Below, one piece after another: positions 32,863 to 43,479 of a DNA stretch of 64,000 nt. The first letter of the stretch is position 1; each line of letters opens with the position of its first letter. The stretch spans positions 6,197,338 to 6,261,337 of the forward strand of contig NC_088302.1 of NCBI RefSeq assembly GCF_032854445.1, in the 5' to 3' direction. The DNA is from Liolophura sinensis (lineage: Eukaryota > Mollusca > Polyplacophora > Chitonida > Chitonidae). The position numbers and the translations under genes were made by a program. A model generated the notes under the pieces. That model was not told the DNA's origin. It was given only the letters and a program-made list of their open reading frames with translations, and did not search any database.

Positions 32863-33445
32863 TAATCGTTTTTTTTTTTTTTTTTTTTTTTTTAATGTTA
32901 ACATGGTTGGATCGGCCTATTTGTTGCTTTTAAAATGGTTGTTGTCGTTTTTTTTTACCCGAACAGAACTGATGTGAGCTGACGCTTCTACTGTTTTTTT
33001 TTTTTTTTTGTCCAGGTGTTGTGTATGTATACTGTTCAGCTCCTCCTGTACTATACTCTGTGTTCCATATATGTCATAACATCGTGAGTGTTCTAACGCC
33101 CACCTTTCCCAAAATCTCTCTTTAACCCATGTACCTGCCCATCTTGTACTATAAATATGGATTGTACACTAAGAAACGGTCATCATAGTGAATAATGACC
33201 CTCTGCAAACACTTTTTTTTTTTGTTTTTTTTTTTTTCTTCTTTTAGTCATGAAGCCCAAAATTCGTCGGCTATAATGCTACAATGTCCATAGCACTAGT
33301 ACTGAAACTTCTTCTCCTTGTCCTAAATAATATACTCTTCCTTTATATACTATCCACCTTAAAAGCATTTTCAATGACGCCAAGTTTTGGCGCGCATCGG
33401 CCCTTTGGGCCGGAAAAGCGCCAGTGCAAATCAACCCCCCCCCCC
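32863..33445 (+). other. LINE 3' UTR with two hairpins and a C11 end
   Basis: Several T-runs occur (about 32870-32893, 32994-33009, 33212-33238). Near the end are two perfect hairpins: 33378-33392 (six-pair stem, GTT loop) and 33398-33412 (six-pair stem, TTT loop). A short gaaaagcgccagtgcaaatc stretch and C11 (33435-33445) then abut the target duplication. There is no poly(A) or microsatellite tail. Confidence 0.85.
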
Positions 33446-33455
33446 TATAACATAC

Positions 33456-33512
33456 AACACAAAGGTCCGCAGACTAACAGTACATGAAGACGTTAAATAG
33501 TCATACATAACA
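33456..33512 (-). repeat. gypsy 3' LTR, right part
   Basis: The remaining 57 bp of the split LTR, identical to 39447-39503, ending at ATAACA (the LTR start on the - strand). Confidence 0.95.
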
Positions 33513-33523
33513 CCCCCACCCTT
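33513..33523 (-). promoter_or_regulatory. gypsy polypurine tract
   Basis: On the - strand the sequence directly before the 3' LTR is AAGGGTGGGGG, next to TGTTATG. This is the expected plus-strand priming site. Confidence 0.9.
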
Positions 33524-33626
33524 CAGGGAAAGAAAGTTTTGCATAAAACTTTCTTTAACATATTCATAATTATGAATAATAATAACGTTTGCCACAATCT
33601 TTAAAAACAAAGCTGCAGAAAACCAA

Positions 33627-34328
33627 CTAGACACGTGACAAACAATCAGCAATCACATTATCTTTCCCTTTTATGTGTCTAATCTCTAGATTAAATTCTT
33701 GCAAAAGCAAACTCCACCGTAACAATCTTCGGTTTTTACCTTTTAGTTTGTGCAAGAAGGTTAAGGAATTGTGATCTGTATACACAACAATGGGGTAACT
33801 TGAAGTCACATATACTTCAAAATGCTGTAATGCTAGAATCAAGGACAGACACTCCTTTTCTATTGTCGAATAATTTCTCTGGCACTTGTCAAATTTGCGA
33901 GAGAAAAAACATACAGGGTGATCAACGTGATCTGTTTCATTTTCTTGTAACAAAACTGCCCCAGCAGATATATCACTAGCATCAACAGCTAGCTTAAATG
34001 GTAAATTAAAATCAGGTGCTACAAGTATGGGGCCGCTGCTTAGCATGGCCTTTAATCTATCAAAAGATCTCTGACACTCAATGGACCACAAGAATTTAGC
34101 ACCTTTCTTTAACAGCTGAGTTAGTGGCTCACTAACAAATGAAAAGTTCCTACAGAACTTACGATAATAACCTGCCATGCCCAAAAAACGCTTTAACTCT
34201 CTCTTACAACTTGGCACTGGAAAACAAGAGATAGCACTGATTTTAGAATTAACAGGTTTTACCTGACCCTGTCCGACAACATGCCCTAGATATGTGACAA
34301 AAGCACAACCAAACTCACACTTGGCCAA
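33627..34328 (-). pseudogene. gypsy RT C-terminal part and RNase H
   Basis: A 233-residue frame that resumes just after a small deletion in RT. It starts at the RT segment that follows the YIDD box (LAKCEFG-type), then FLGMAGYYRKF, then RNase H with Asp in LAVDASDISAGAVLL, Glu in YSTIEKECLSLILAL, Asp in YTDHNSLTFL and a terminal DNVIADCLSRV. The ATG at 34328 is incidental; in an intact element this would be the continuous C-terminal end of Pol. It ends about 100 bp before the polypurine tract, so RNase H is the last domain, which is unusual for gypsy elements. Confidence 0.9.
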
Positions 34329-37300
34329 ATTTACTGTAAGATTGGCTTAAATGTTCCTCCCAAGTGTCACTGAATATAATTACATCGTCGATGTAAACAC
34401 GACACCCTTTAAGGCCTGATGTAACGTTGTTCACAAGTCGTTGAAAGGTGGCAGGGCTGTTCTTCATCCCAAAGGGCATGACTTTGTACTGGTATAAACC
34501 ATCTGGGGTAGCAAACGCTGACACCTCACGAGCGCGCTGCGTGAGCGGTACTTGCCAAAATCCTTTCAATAGGTCAAACTTGGAGACAACGTTGGACTTT
34601 CCCACGGCATCGATACAGTCGTCGATCCTTGGAATGGGAAAGTTGTCTGCTTTAGTGACGGCATTCACTTTACCATAGTCTGTACACATACGGTACGTCC
34701 CATCTGGTTTTGGCACAAGAATACAAGGTGAACTCCAGTTACTGTTACTGGGCTCGACCAGATCATTTTCCAGTAAATACTGAACTTCTTTTCTCAGGTA
34801 TTCAGTTTTAGTTGGGTTCAGTCTGTATGGGTGTTGTTTAATCGGCTTGGAATCTCCAACTTCAACATCATGGTAGATGGATTCAGTCCTGGTTGGAACA
34901 TCAGGGAACAAATGTTCATATTGATGAACCAAATCCTTCAACTGCTGGCGTTGCTGATATTCCAGATGACCCAACACAGAATCAATGTCCTCCAGAATAC
35001 TTGAATTCTGGAGTTTGGCTGACCGGAACCTTAAGTCAAAATCTTGATCATCCCTAACAGCTGAATCAGGGCATAAGTTAGAGGTAACAACTCCACTAGG
35101 ATGTACAACATTGAGATCAGTGCTATCTCTGTCTACATATGGCTTTAACATGTTAAGGTGACAAAGTTGTCTAGATTTGCGCCGATCAGGAGTGAAAATA
35201 ATATAATTAAGATCACTTAGCCTCTTGTCTACTACATAAGGTCCAAAATAACGAGCCTCAAGTGGCTTACCACTAACTGGAAGTAAGGCCAATACCTTCT
35301 GACCAACTTCAAATCTGCGTCTTACAGTTTCTTTGTCATACTTAGTTTTCATACTCTTCTGAGAAGCTGTAAGATTCTCTCTGGCTAACTCACATACTCT
35401 GTTGAGCTTAGTACGAAAACTTGACACATACTGTAATAGGTTAACATTGTCACTATCACCAGACACAAACTTTTCCTTGAACAACTGTAGTGGACCACGC
35501 ACAGTATGGCCAAACACAAGCTCAAATGGACTAAATCTAAGTGACTCTTGTACAGACTCTCTTACAGCAAACATTAACAAAGGTACACCCTCGTCCCAAT
35601 CTTTCCCTGTCTCAAAGCAGTAAGTTCTTATCATACTTTTCAGTGTCTGATGGAATCTCTCTAGTGCTCCTTGACTTTGTGGGTGATAAGCTGAGGATTT
35701 ATACTGGCTAATACCTAGCTCATGCATAACTTGTTGGAACACACCAGACATGAAATTTGAACCCTGGTCTGACTGTACTGACTTAGGCAGACCAAACATG
35801 GTGAAGAACTTAACTAAAGCCTTAATTACAGTCTTGGCAGTAATATTCCTTAGTGGAATTGCCTCTGGGAAACGAGTTGAAGTACACATTATGGTTAACA
35901 TATACTGATTTCCAGACTTTGTCTTAGGTAGCGGACCAACACAATCTATTAAGATTCTACTGAATGGCTCACCAATTGCAGGAATAGGCCTCAAGGCTGC
36001 CTTGGGGATTGTCTGGTTAGGTTTCCCCACTAACTGACATGCATGACAAGACCTGCAAAATTCAGTAACATCTTTCCTTATTCCTGGCCAATAAAAATGA
36101 CTGAGAATCTTATGATAGGTCTTATTAACACCTAAATGACCTGCTAACGGCGTTTCATGCGCTATGGTCAGTATGTCTTTACGATAAGACTTGGGCACAA
36201 CTACCTGATGCTTAATTGCCCATTCATCCTCCAACGAAACATCGGGAGGCCTCCACTGCCGCATCAATATGCCAGACTTGACATAGTAGTAGCATGGGTC
36301 AGGTAAAGATTCACCATCTTTAGCTGCATCATTAAACAAGCAAGAAATACTTGGATCACTGTGTTGTTCAGCAATCAACTCAGTCCTACAAAATGGCTGA
36401 TCACCACTAACAAAATTAGTATCTACTTCCTGCTGGCTGTCTAATTTGGAAGAATCTCCATCTAACATGTTGTTGAGAAAAGTCTCACTCAAATCAACAG
36501 TACTACCCTGGTCTGTACTGACTTTTCTAGACATAGCTCTTGTAACAACACAGGACGGATATAAACCCGCTATCTCGCTTTCAACTGGCTCTGTGACTGA
36601 ATTCAGAGAAGGCTTATCAACCATTAAGGGATCAACAGTAACCTTATCATGTGCTAAGTCATTTCCCAACAACAAATGAATACCCTCAAAAGGTAATGAA
36701 GGCTTAATGCCTACCCTGACAGGTCCAGATATCAAATCTGATGACAAATAAATATCATGAAGGGGAACACTGACAAAGTCACTAGACTCTACACCTCTAA
36801 TAAGGGCACGAACCCCAGAGTATGACTCTTCAGAAAAGGGCAGAGTATTCATCAACAACAGAGACTGAGATGCCCCAGTATCCCTCAATATCTTTATAGG
36901 GGTAGCACAAGACATGTCGCTTCTAAGCGACACTGAACCAGAATTGATAAACGGAGCGAAGCTATCCATAGAGCATTTGGGAATCTTATCCAATCCCGTA
37001 TCAGCTAACTCAGATCTGCTTTTAACTGCTGATGTAACTTCCGGCAATGTTTTGTGCATTGCAACACAAAGACCTGTGGGCTTAGACTCATTCTGAGCTT
37101 CCCGTCTCCTTTTCAACTTGTAACATTCACTCATCACGTGACCTACCCGCTTGCAAAAATTACAAGTGACCCTATTTCGAGGACTACCATTCCAATCTGA
37201 ACTACGTGAACCATGAGCTGTAGAACCATTGGAGCCTGGTGTAGAACTCTTCTGTGTAGAGCTACCTCTACCTGTTGCATGTGACTGGGTATTTCTACGT

Positions 37301-38358
37301 GTAAATGAATTAAATGGCTTACCCGTGTATGTAACCTTATGTGTCAAGGAATAATCATCAGCTAAACTGGCTGCCTCTTCAAGTGTACTCGCCTTCTGCT
37401 CATCAACGAACACCTTTACATCATTATGAATACAACGCTTGAACTCTTCTACCAGCACAAGCTGACGCAATCTTTCAAAATCCTTGCCTATTTTCTTGGC
37501 TATACACCAGCAATCAAACAACTGCTCCTTAACTCGACCAAACTCAACGTATGTCTGATCTCTACCTTTTTCACAGTTACGAAATTTCTGGCGGTAAGCT
37601 TCAGGCACCAATTCATAACCCTTCAAAATTACCTCTTTCACATAGTCATAATTGGAAGCATTCTCTACACTTAACTGAGTATAAATTTCCCTGGCCTTTC
37701 CAATTAGCACACTCTGTAATAACATAGTCCAGAACTCTTTAGGCCACTTCAAGCTATTTGCAATTTTCTCAAAATGCAGAAAATATTTATCCACCTCTTT
37801 TTCCTGAAAGGATGGAACTAACCGAATGTATTTGGTCACATCAAATCCGGAATCCTGTCTACCGGAAGGACCCGGTTTCTCATCTCTCTCTAACTCTAAC
37901 TTTTTCATTTGGAACTCCAATTCTCTTTCCCTCTCTCTTTCTTGCCTCTCACTCTCCTCTCTCTGCACTTCCCTCTCTCTTTCCTCTCTCTGCACTTGCA
38001 CTTCCCTCTCTCTTTCCTCTCTCTCTCTCTGCATTTTCAACTTTTCTAACTCTATCTCATGTTCCCTGTCTTTTTCTCTTTCCTCTTTCTCCAATCTCAA
38101 CTTTAACTCAAACTGCTTAAACTTAAGCTCGGCATCAGACTGACCCTCGAACTCATAATCAGATAATGCAGAACTATCAAACTTCCCTATCTCCACTAAA
38201 TGTTTCAACAAAGTATGCTGCATATCTCTTTTCCTCCATGAAGACTTTATGGACAAACCTAAAAATGTCCCTAACTTAACCAAGTCTTCCTTCTTTAAAC
38301 TCTCAAAAACATCCTGATCGGGCGCATTAACAAACTGTTTAGGATCAAAATCTCCCAT
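34315..38358 (-). CDS. gypsy Gag-Pol polyprotein (Gag, PR, INT, RT)
   Basis: 1347 residues. A Glu/Arg-rich coiled coil (about 75-160) is followed by a capsid-like region, whose part at about 254-335 resembles a SCAN domain. A zinc knuckle spans Cys399-Cys412. Protease has Asp493-Thr-Gly-Ala. Integrase has His734/His741 with Cys771/Cys774, then Asp805, Asp864 and Glu900 (35 residues between the last two), and a GPY motif at 1039-1041. RT comes last, with Asp1262 (KFDLLKGF) and YIDD at 1322-1325. Integrase before RT is the Gmr1-like (copia-like) order. The frame is lost after YIDD, where an RT segment is deleted. Gag and Pol share one frame with no stop between them. Confidence 0.94.
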   Translation of the reverse strand: MGDFDPKQFVNAPDQDVFESLKKEDLVKLGTFLGLSIKSSWRKRDMQHTLLKHLVEIGKFDSSALSDYEFEGQSDAELKFKQFELKLRLEKEEREKDREHEIELEKLKMQREREEREREVQVQREEREREVQREESERQERERERELEFQMKKLELERDEKPGPSGRQDSGFDVTKYIRLVPSFQEKEVDKYFLHFEKIANSLKWPKEFWTMLLQSVLIGKAREIYTQLSVENASNYDYVKEVILKGYELVPEAYRQKFRNCEKGRDQTYVEFGRVKEQLFDCWCIAKKIGKDFERLRQLVLVEEFKRCIHNDVKVFVDEQKASTLEEAASLADDYSLTHKVTYTGKPFNSFTRRNTQSHATGRGSSTQKSSTPGSNGSTAHGSRSSDWNGSPRNRVTCNFCKRVGHVMSECYKLKRRREAQNESKPTGLCVAMHKTLPEVTSAVKSRSELADTGLDKIPKCSMDSFAPFINSGSVSLRSDMSCATPIKILRDTGASQSLLLMNTLPFSEESYSGVRALIRGVESSDFVSVPLHDIYLSSDLISGPVRVGIKPSLPFEGIHLLLGNDLAHDKVTVDPLMVDKPSLNSVTEPVESEIAGLYPSCVVTRAMSRKVSTDQGSTVDLSETFLNNMLDGDSSKLDSQQEVDTNFVSGDQPFCRTELIAEQHSDPSISCLFNDAAKDGESLPDPCYYYVKSGILMRQWRPPDVSLEDEWAIKHQVVVPKSYRKDILTIAHETPLAGHLGVNKTYHKILSHFYWPGIRKDVTEFCRSCHACQLVGKPNQTIPKAALRPIPAIGEPFSRILIDCVGPLPKTKSGNQYMLTIMCTSTRFPEAIPLRNITAKTVIKALVKFFTMFGLPKSVQSDQGSNFMSGVFQQVMHELGISQYKSSAYHPQSQGALERFHQTLKSMIRTYCFETGKDWDEGVPLLMFAVRESVQESLRFSPFELVFGHTVRGPLQLFKEKFVSGDSDNVNLLQYVSSFRTKLNRVCELARENLTASQKSMKTKYDKETVRRRFEVGQKVLALLPVSGKPLEARYFGPYVVDKRLSDLNYIIFTPDRRKSRQLCHLNMLKPYVDRDSTDLNVVHPSGVVTSNLCPDSAVRDDQDFDLRFRSAKLQNSSILEDIDSVLGHLEYQQRQQLKDLVHQYEHLFPDVPTRTESIYHDVEVGDSKPIKQHPYRLNPTKTEYLRKEVQYLLENDLVEPSNSNWSSPCILVPKPDGTYRMCTDYGKVNAVTKADNFPIPRIDDCIDAVGKSNVVSKFDLLKGFWQVPLTQRAREVSAFATPDGLYQYKVMPFGMKNSPATFQRLVNNVTSGLKGCRVYIDDVIIFSDTWEEHLSQSYSKFGQV

Positions 38359-38463
38359 TGTAAATATTTAGCCACTGAATCATTCACCGTTAAAATTAAG
38401 CAATCGCTTCTCACTTGTGTTTAACTTCAAATCTCCGGTGCAAAACAAAAGGGAAACAATCAG

Positions 38464-38481
38464 TTCCCGGACAAGCCCCCA
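38464..38481 (-). promoter_or_regulatory. gypsy primer-binding site, tRNA-Pro-like
   Basis: On the - strand, five bases after the 5' LTR, lies TGGGGGCTTGTCCGGGAA. From established knowledge, the tRNA-Pro site of murine leukaemia virus differs from this at two of 18 positions. Confidence 0.8.
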
Positions 38482-38486
38482 ATTTC

Positions 38487-39503
38487 TGTTACGGTATTGA
38501 AAACGGCAACAGAAAACAGATTCAGTGACTCAATATTTCAATGTAAACAATGCTTTATATATAAAATGAGACGGACAGTTTTACAGACAGTTCAACAACA
38601 ACAACAACATACACATCAGCATTACCGGTCTTTACAAGTTTCCAGTTCACCTTTGCATCCCAAGGAATGTATTCCAGGAAATCCAACGTAAAGACCATGG
38701 GATAAACACACAATTCACACAAGTCACAAATTGTCCTAGACAGGTACTTCGCCAGGTTAGCGAACACGAACACAGTACACAGGTTACACAGAACTGGAAC
38801 AGTCAAGCCTTTGAATGACGTCACACCCGCAGAGCACAACACAGGGTAAATACAGGCATGGAGGTATAATCCACTTTAGATCAGTCACAGCTCCCGCAGA
38901 AGCTCACAAACGAGCCGTTCAGAGACGTAGAGTAATGTCACCTTGTGGCAGAACGAACGTCCTTTGCAAAACTGAAAACTTCAGTTTAGAGTCCTTGACG
39001 ACCTTGTCGGTCAGGTGAGGTCAGCGTGTTAAACAAATTACACAGTCCACACTGTATAATCATAATAAAGATCCGAACACCAATAAACGTGACTTCCGCA
39101 GAAATTCACATAAACCAGACATCAGTACTACTGTGGTACACAAACGGTGCCGGCATAAAAATCTGTCCTCCCAACTGAAACTGGCATCACCAGCTCATAT
39201 CAAAATAATGGACTCGATACGAGAGCGTCGCACACTCTCCTGGCTCCCAGTGGATGCAGCAAAAATACCTCCCCTCTGCACAGAAAACACGGCTTATATA
39301 CGTGCCAGGTGGATTCAACTATTTTTAAACACCGAGTTTAATCAGCCAATGAACAGCCAGTTAAATAAACAGAGCATTGAACACGGTGCTTTCGGCCAGG
39401 TCCGCACTGTACATATATAACAGGGCCTGTTATGCTTATAACATACAACACAAAGGTCCGCAGACTAACAGTACATGAAGACGTTAAATAGTCATACATA
39501 ACA
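38487..39503 (-). repeat. gypsy 5' LTR (complete, 1017 bp)
   Basis: A complete LTR, TG...CA on either strand, with the complement of TATATAA at 39294-39300. It contains an uninterrupted palindrome TGTTAT-GCTT-ATAACA near 39429-39444, the site hit by the LINE in the other LTR. An intact (GTT)-type microsatellite complement lies near 38593-38607. Confidence 0.95.
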
Positions 39504-42500
39504 CATTATATCCCACTTCTGGGCAAAAAAAGGAAGGTGGCTATTGTGAAAGTTGTGAAAAAGAGTAAAACCTGACACAAATCATGGGAAAACATGTCTA
39601 TGTTATTACTTTTTCCGCGATATGATACGGTAACTCCCCAAGAACGTTGTTTAGCATGGTTATCCCGTCCTACTGCTTTTTCCCCACCAATTCATTTCTG
39701 TATGTTTCCAATGTACTTTTTCACTGCAGGCGGCGTATTTAAGACCACATTTGTGTAACGTGTAAGAGAACTGATTGACTGATTTTCGAATATATATGAT
39801 TTTACGGCTACTTAATTTTTCGCTTATATGACCGCGACAACTTTTATAGGTGCAAGAAACCGGAATGTTCGACCTAAGCTATCCACATTGGACTGGCTCC
39901 TCCAAAATCTCGTGAGTTAAAAGCGCAGCCTTAACAGCACTGTCAGGTGAACAGACAGATAATTGTCACAAATTCCTTATAGTACCAAACAACCGAGCCC
40001 AAGGAGTCATATCCTGTAATTTGCAAAGCGTTGACATTGTGTGCACTTCCCCGATGGCGTGTGAAAACTGACTCTGAAGTCTTGCTGTCTTATGGTTCTC
40101 TTGACATTATTTGACAACTGCTGACATGCCAGATGCAACTAATAATTGTGGATTAGATAAAAGTCACCATTAGAAAAAGAGGCTGAAGGTTTTATGAACA
40201 GAAAGTCCTTACTTACATGTATCTTGAGTTTGTGTTAACGAGAAGAACACTTTGCCCTTATGATCGGAGGATTGTCGGAAGCAGACAACACAATTTTATT
40301 CACTTTTACTTTTTAAAGGTTTGGACGGTTTAGGCGCTTAGTTGTGAAATGTATAAGTTAGAATTGAAAACGTTAAACATTTAAAGCGCTTCTTTGTGGG
40401 CAAATATATCACAATTTAACCTTAAGGGTCAAACCATGGGTACTATCTTGAGGTTTTAACTTTTGCCTTATATTCGTGCTGGTGCTAATGTTTGCTACTC
40501 AATTGCTGGCGTAACGTTTTATGTAATATAACACTTACCTGAAATTTAGCAGCCCATTTTTTCCGGGCTCTGCTTGGTCTTGCCCACCTGTACATTCCGT
40601 GTAAATCTAAAAACGTTTCAGCATGACGTTAAATACGTATAAAATAAATGGTCAACCGAATAGACGAAAGCAAGAATAAAGAATGTGAAATATGGTGTAA
40701 AATGTTGAAAACGGCATGAACCATTTTATCACATCTTGTGATATTGTTCGCTCTACCGGAAATAACTAACCGGGCAGATAGCCCTTGGACATGTATGTGA
40801 GACGCTCGTATGTTATTTTAACGTTTATATTGGCAATCGAATCAATCTAAGCGGGGAAGGTCGTTTGTTTAAAACCACTCTGCAATTTTTTCACCAAAGG
40901 AGGGATTTGAATACATGTCATTTTGCCAGTTATACAGAGAATGTAGGATGTCCTGTTTAGAAAGACTTATATGTAAACATGGCGATAACATCAACGTTTG
41001 AGACAAGAAATTAAAGGTCTAGTGTGAATCCTCCGATGTTGAGATGACAGAAGCGATTATGTAATGTAAAAGGAAGGTGTATTCTTTGTTGATCACAGTT
41101 TAGGTACTGACATGTTAACTCTTCCGCACGGCGGACTGTGATATACTGTGATATGTTTCAGTCCCAGAAGAGGCGTATTACACTGTGGCTTGTTTCTCTT
41201 TCACACCGATTAACATATATGGGTGTTTACAGCTATCGTATAATATGGTGCAATATCCCTGAGTGATCCGCTGTAACCATTAATCAAGGACAACTTCGCC
41301 CCACTAATGTTGTAATTAGCACTTTCAAACAACGTGGAGCTCTGTAGATCGATGGGTAGCAGGGGAAATTGCACATCGTCCTGGCCTTAACAAGTGGTGC
41401 TAATACGGTCTCAGAGGAACTGGTTTCAGATGGAGTCTTCTACTAGAGAGTATTTGGTCACACCTTCACCAGTTTTCTAGATGTTCGCGACAGGCTTGAT
41501 AACGGCAGTGCCAACACAATAGTGTTCACCGCACCTCTTTATGACACACACGAATTGTTTTGTATTTTTACACTTATTAGGCATTTCAACGGATATTGTA
41601 ATTTCGTCAACGGCACATGAACTCTAATGGAATTGAAGGTTCGTTTCAGAATCTATTGAACTTAATATTACAAAGACGGGAATCGCATTATCAACAAGAC
41701 GCATTTGTAACTATTATATCAAATTCGAGTACTCAACAAAATATGTTGTTTAATTTTTGTTAAAAAATTTTAATTTTGAGGCGGACGCCCTAACCATTAG
41801 GCTACTGAAGCGGTGTAAAAAAATCGGGAAAAATGACTTATTTTATAGATAAAACTGTTTATATGAAAGGATATCGCTATGCTTACAAATAAACGATTTT
41901 TTTGCCCTTGTATATACCGGTATAAATCACACTTAACCGGCTGCTAAGCTTTCTTAAGCGCAAAGCGAGAGATACATAATCGTTATTTCTCTTCTAACAT
42001 ACAACAAATTCTCTACAAGCTACGAAAATTTGTAAATCGCCTGCTCCCACCGGGCCGGAAACACAGGCAATTTCTCTGGCTTCGAATGAACGTTTTGGGA
42101 GACACCATGTGTGCGGAGAAGACAAAAACAACCAATGGTATTTTTTGTTGTCCACCTCTCTTAATTTTATCAACATCAGAGATGCTTTGTTCCTATATTT
42201 TCTTAACTAATCAGCATATTTTCCCCAGCAGAATGCAGTGTGGTGGCAAATCGATCGTTCTATTTGGTAAACACAAAATTTTAAAAACAACTATGTCTGC
42301 TTTATATTTAAGTCTATCACACTTGTGTTCCGTAGAATACAGAATACAGACAAGTGTGATGTTTCGAAATCTTGCGGAAGAGGCTGCTGAGTCTTAGAGT
42401 TGGTTATTTCAGTTAACCCTTTGACATGTTCCTGTAGAATTATTATGTATATTTCGATTTGCCAAAAAGGCCATGTTTCGGCAGATGTGTCAGTATAACA

Positions 42501-43475
42501 GGATAATATAATAAGAACTTCTAAAGAGTTTAACGTTCGTGCCTTGACTAACACGGGCTCTATAGTCTGTTTCTTTGAACTTGTCGCCTGTTCTTAGTCA
42601 TCCCCCAAATCTCTCATATTCACTATCAAATCGCCTTTGCTTGGTAACACCACAAGTTCCACACATTGATATGATTAGCAATGGGACCATTTCACAGTGG
42701 GTGAGCACAGGTGTTTTTTTTTGCATGTTTGTCTGTATTGTTCTTTAGTATGTTTAGTAATTTGGTTGTAATAAGTATTTTGAGTTAAGTGTTTTTTTAT
42801 CATTGTTGTGTTGACAAGATTCGGTGTACAGGCTGCAGTTGTTCTAATATTTTTCAACCTAAAACAAGATGGCGGTATGCCACGCGTATTGTTGTCTGGA
42901 GTAACTGTGGTGATAGTCGCCTGTTTTATTTCTCCTTGTTCGAGCTTGTAAGTGAATAATCGTAATCGTGTCACTGTGAGATTGGTTTTGTAGTGCGTTA
43001 TATTGTATTTTGTTTTGTCTACTATTGCATATCAGGATAGGCCATGTGCAATGAGGGATATTCTTTGGGAATTTAAAAGGTTGTAATCCATGGATTCACA
43101 AGTATTTGCATTTATTAGCAGATAATAAGGATATTGTTTATCTGTTATGGCTAATGTATTTCAATGATAAACTGTAATAAGGGTCAACGTAATAGGATGA
43201 TTTGAAATTCATTTGCATTCAGTAGGTTGTGGTAACAGTCACACACGCAGAAAGCAGGATTATGCATTTTATGATACTTTTATACTGCCACATGATAGTC
43301 TAAGTAATTTCTGTACTATCTGTAGTTCCGTTTGTTCTGTGGCGTTACCTTATAGTGTTTTCGAATGTATGTTCGCAGGGGTTCGTTATATCGTTTACCT
43401 TTTAGTTATAATATAACCGCCATGACGATAAATCCCGAGTTGTTGGAGTTCACCCTAGACCATCAGCCTCCGACA
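39504..43475. other. region without recognised genes; likely includes an LTR at its right end
   Basis: No domain is seen in the short frames. A degenerate SINE-like 3' module (gcatgacgttaaatacg, then aaaataaat) lies near 40596-40650. Because a primer site begins at 43480, the bases before about 43475 should be the 5' LTR of the decayed gypsy element, but I could not define its left end. Confidence 0.45.
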
Positions 43476-43479
43476 AAAT

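Larger units (their letters stand above)
27190..33445 (+). mobile_element. non-LTR retrotransposon (I/LOA/Nimb-like) nested in the LTR
   Basis: A 6256-bp element with direct repeats tataacatac at 27180-27189 and 33446-33455. Its order is a histone H4-like leader, a 5' UTR with T-run and short repeats, ORF1, ORF2 (shifted once), and a 3' UTR rich in T-runs ending in two hairpins and a C11 run. An apurinic-type endonuclease plus RT, RNase H and a C-terminal CCHC, together with a three-knuckle ORF1, places it among I-superfamily LINEs (I, Nimb, LOA and relatives). The exact clade needs a tree. Confidence 0.93.
26230..39503 (-). mobile_element. Gmr1-like Ty3/gypsy LTR retrotransposon (whole, with nested LINE)
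   Basis: The element has LTRs beginning TG and ending CA, and a 4-bp target duplication CATT (26226-26229 and 39504-39507). Reading on the - strand it has the 5' LTR (38487-39503), a primer site (38464-38481), a gag-pol frame (38358-34315), an RT-end/RNase H frame (34328-33627), a polypurine tract (33513-33523) and the 3' LTR. The 3' LTR is split by a non-LTR element (27190-33445). Without that insertion the element would be about 7.0 kb. The LTRs appear identical over their shared length, so insertion was recent. The RT deletion near 34330 makes this copy non-autonomous. No envelope gene is present. Confidence 0.95.

Noticed and set aside
33398-33412. possible histone 3' stem-loop, which would have matched the H4 tag
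   Set aside because: The loop is three bases, and the stem and flanks do not fit the histone stem-loop consensus. It is the second of two LINE 3' hairpins.
33431-33652. 73-residue frame spanning the LTR and 3' end of gypsy
   Set aside because: It crosses the LTR edge and polypurine tract and has no homology to an envelope or other protein.
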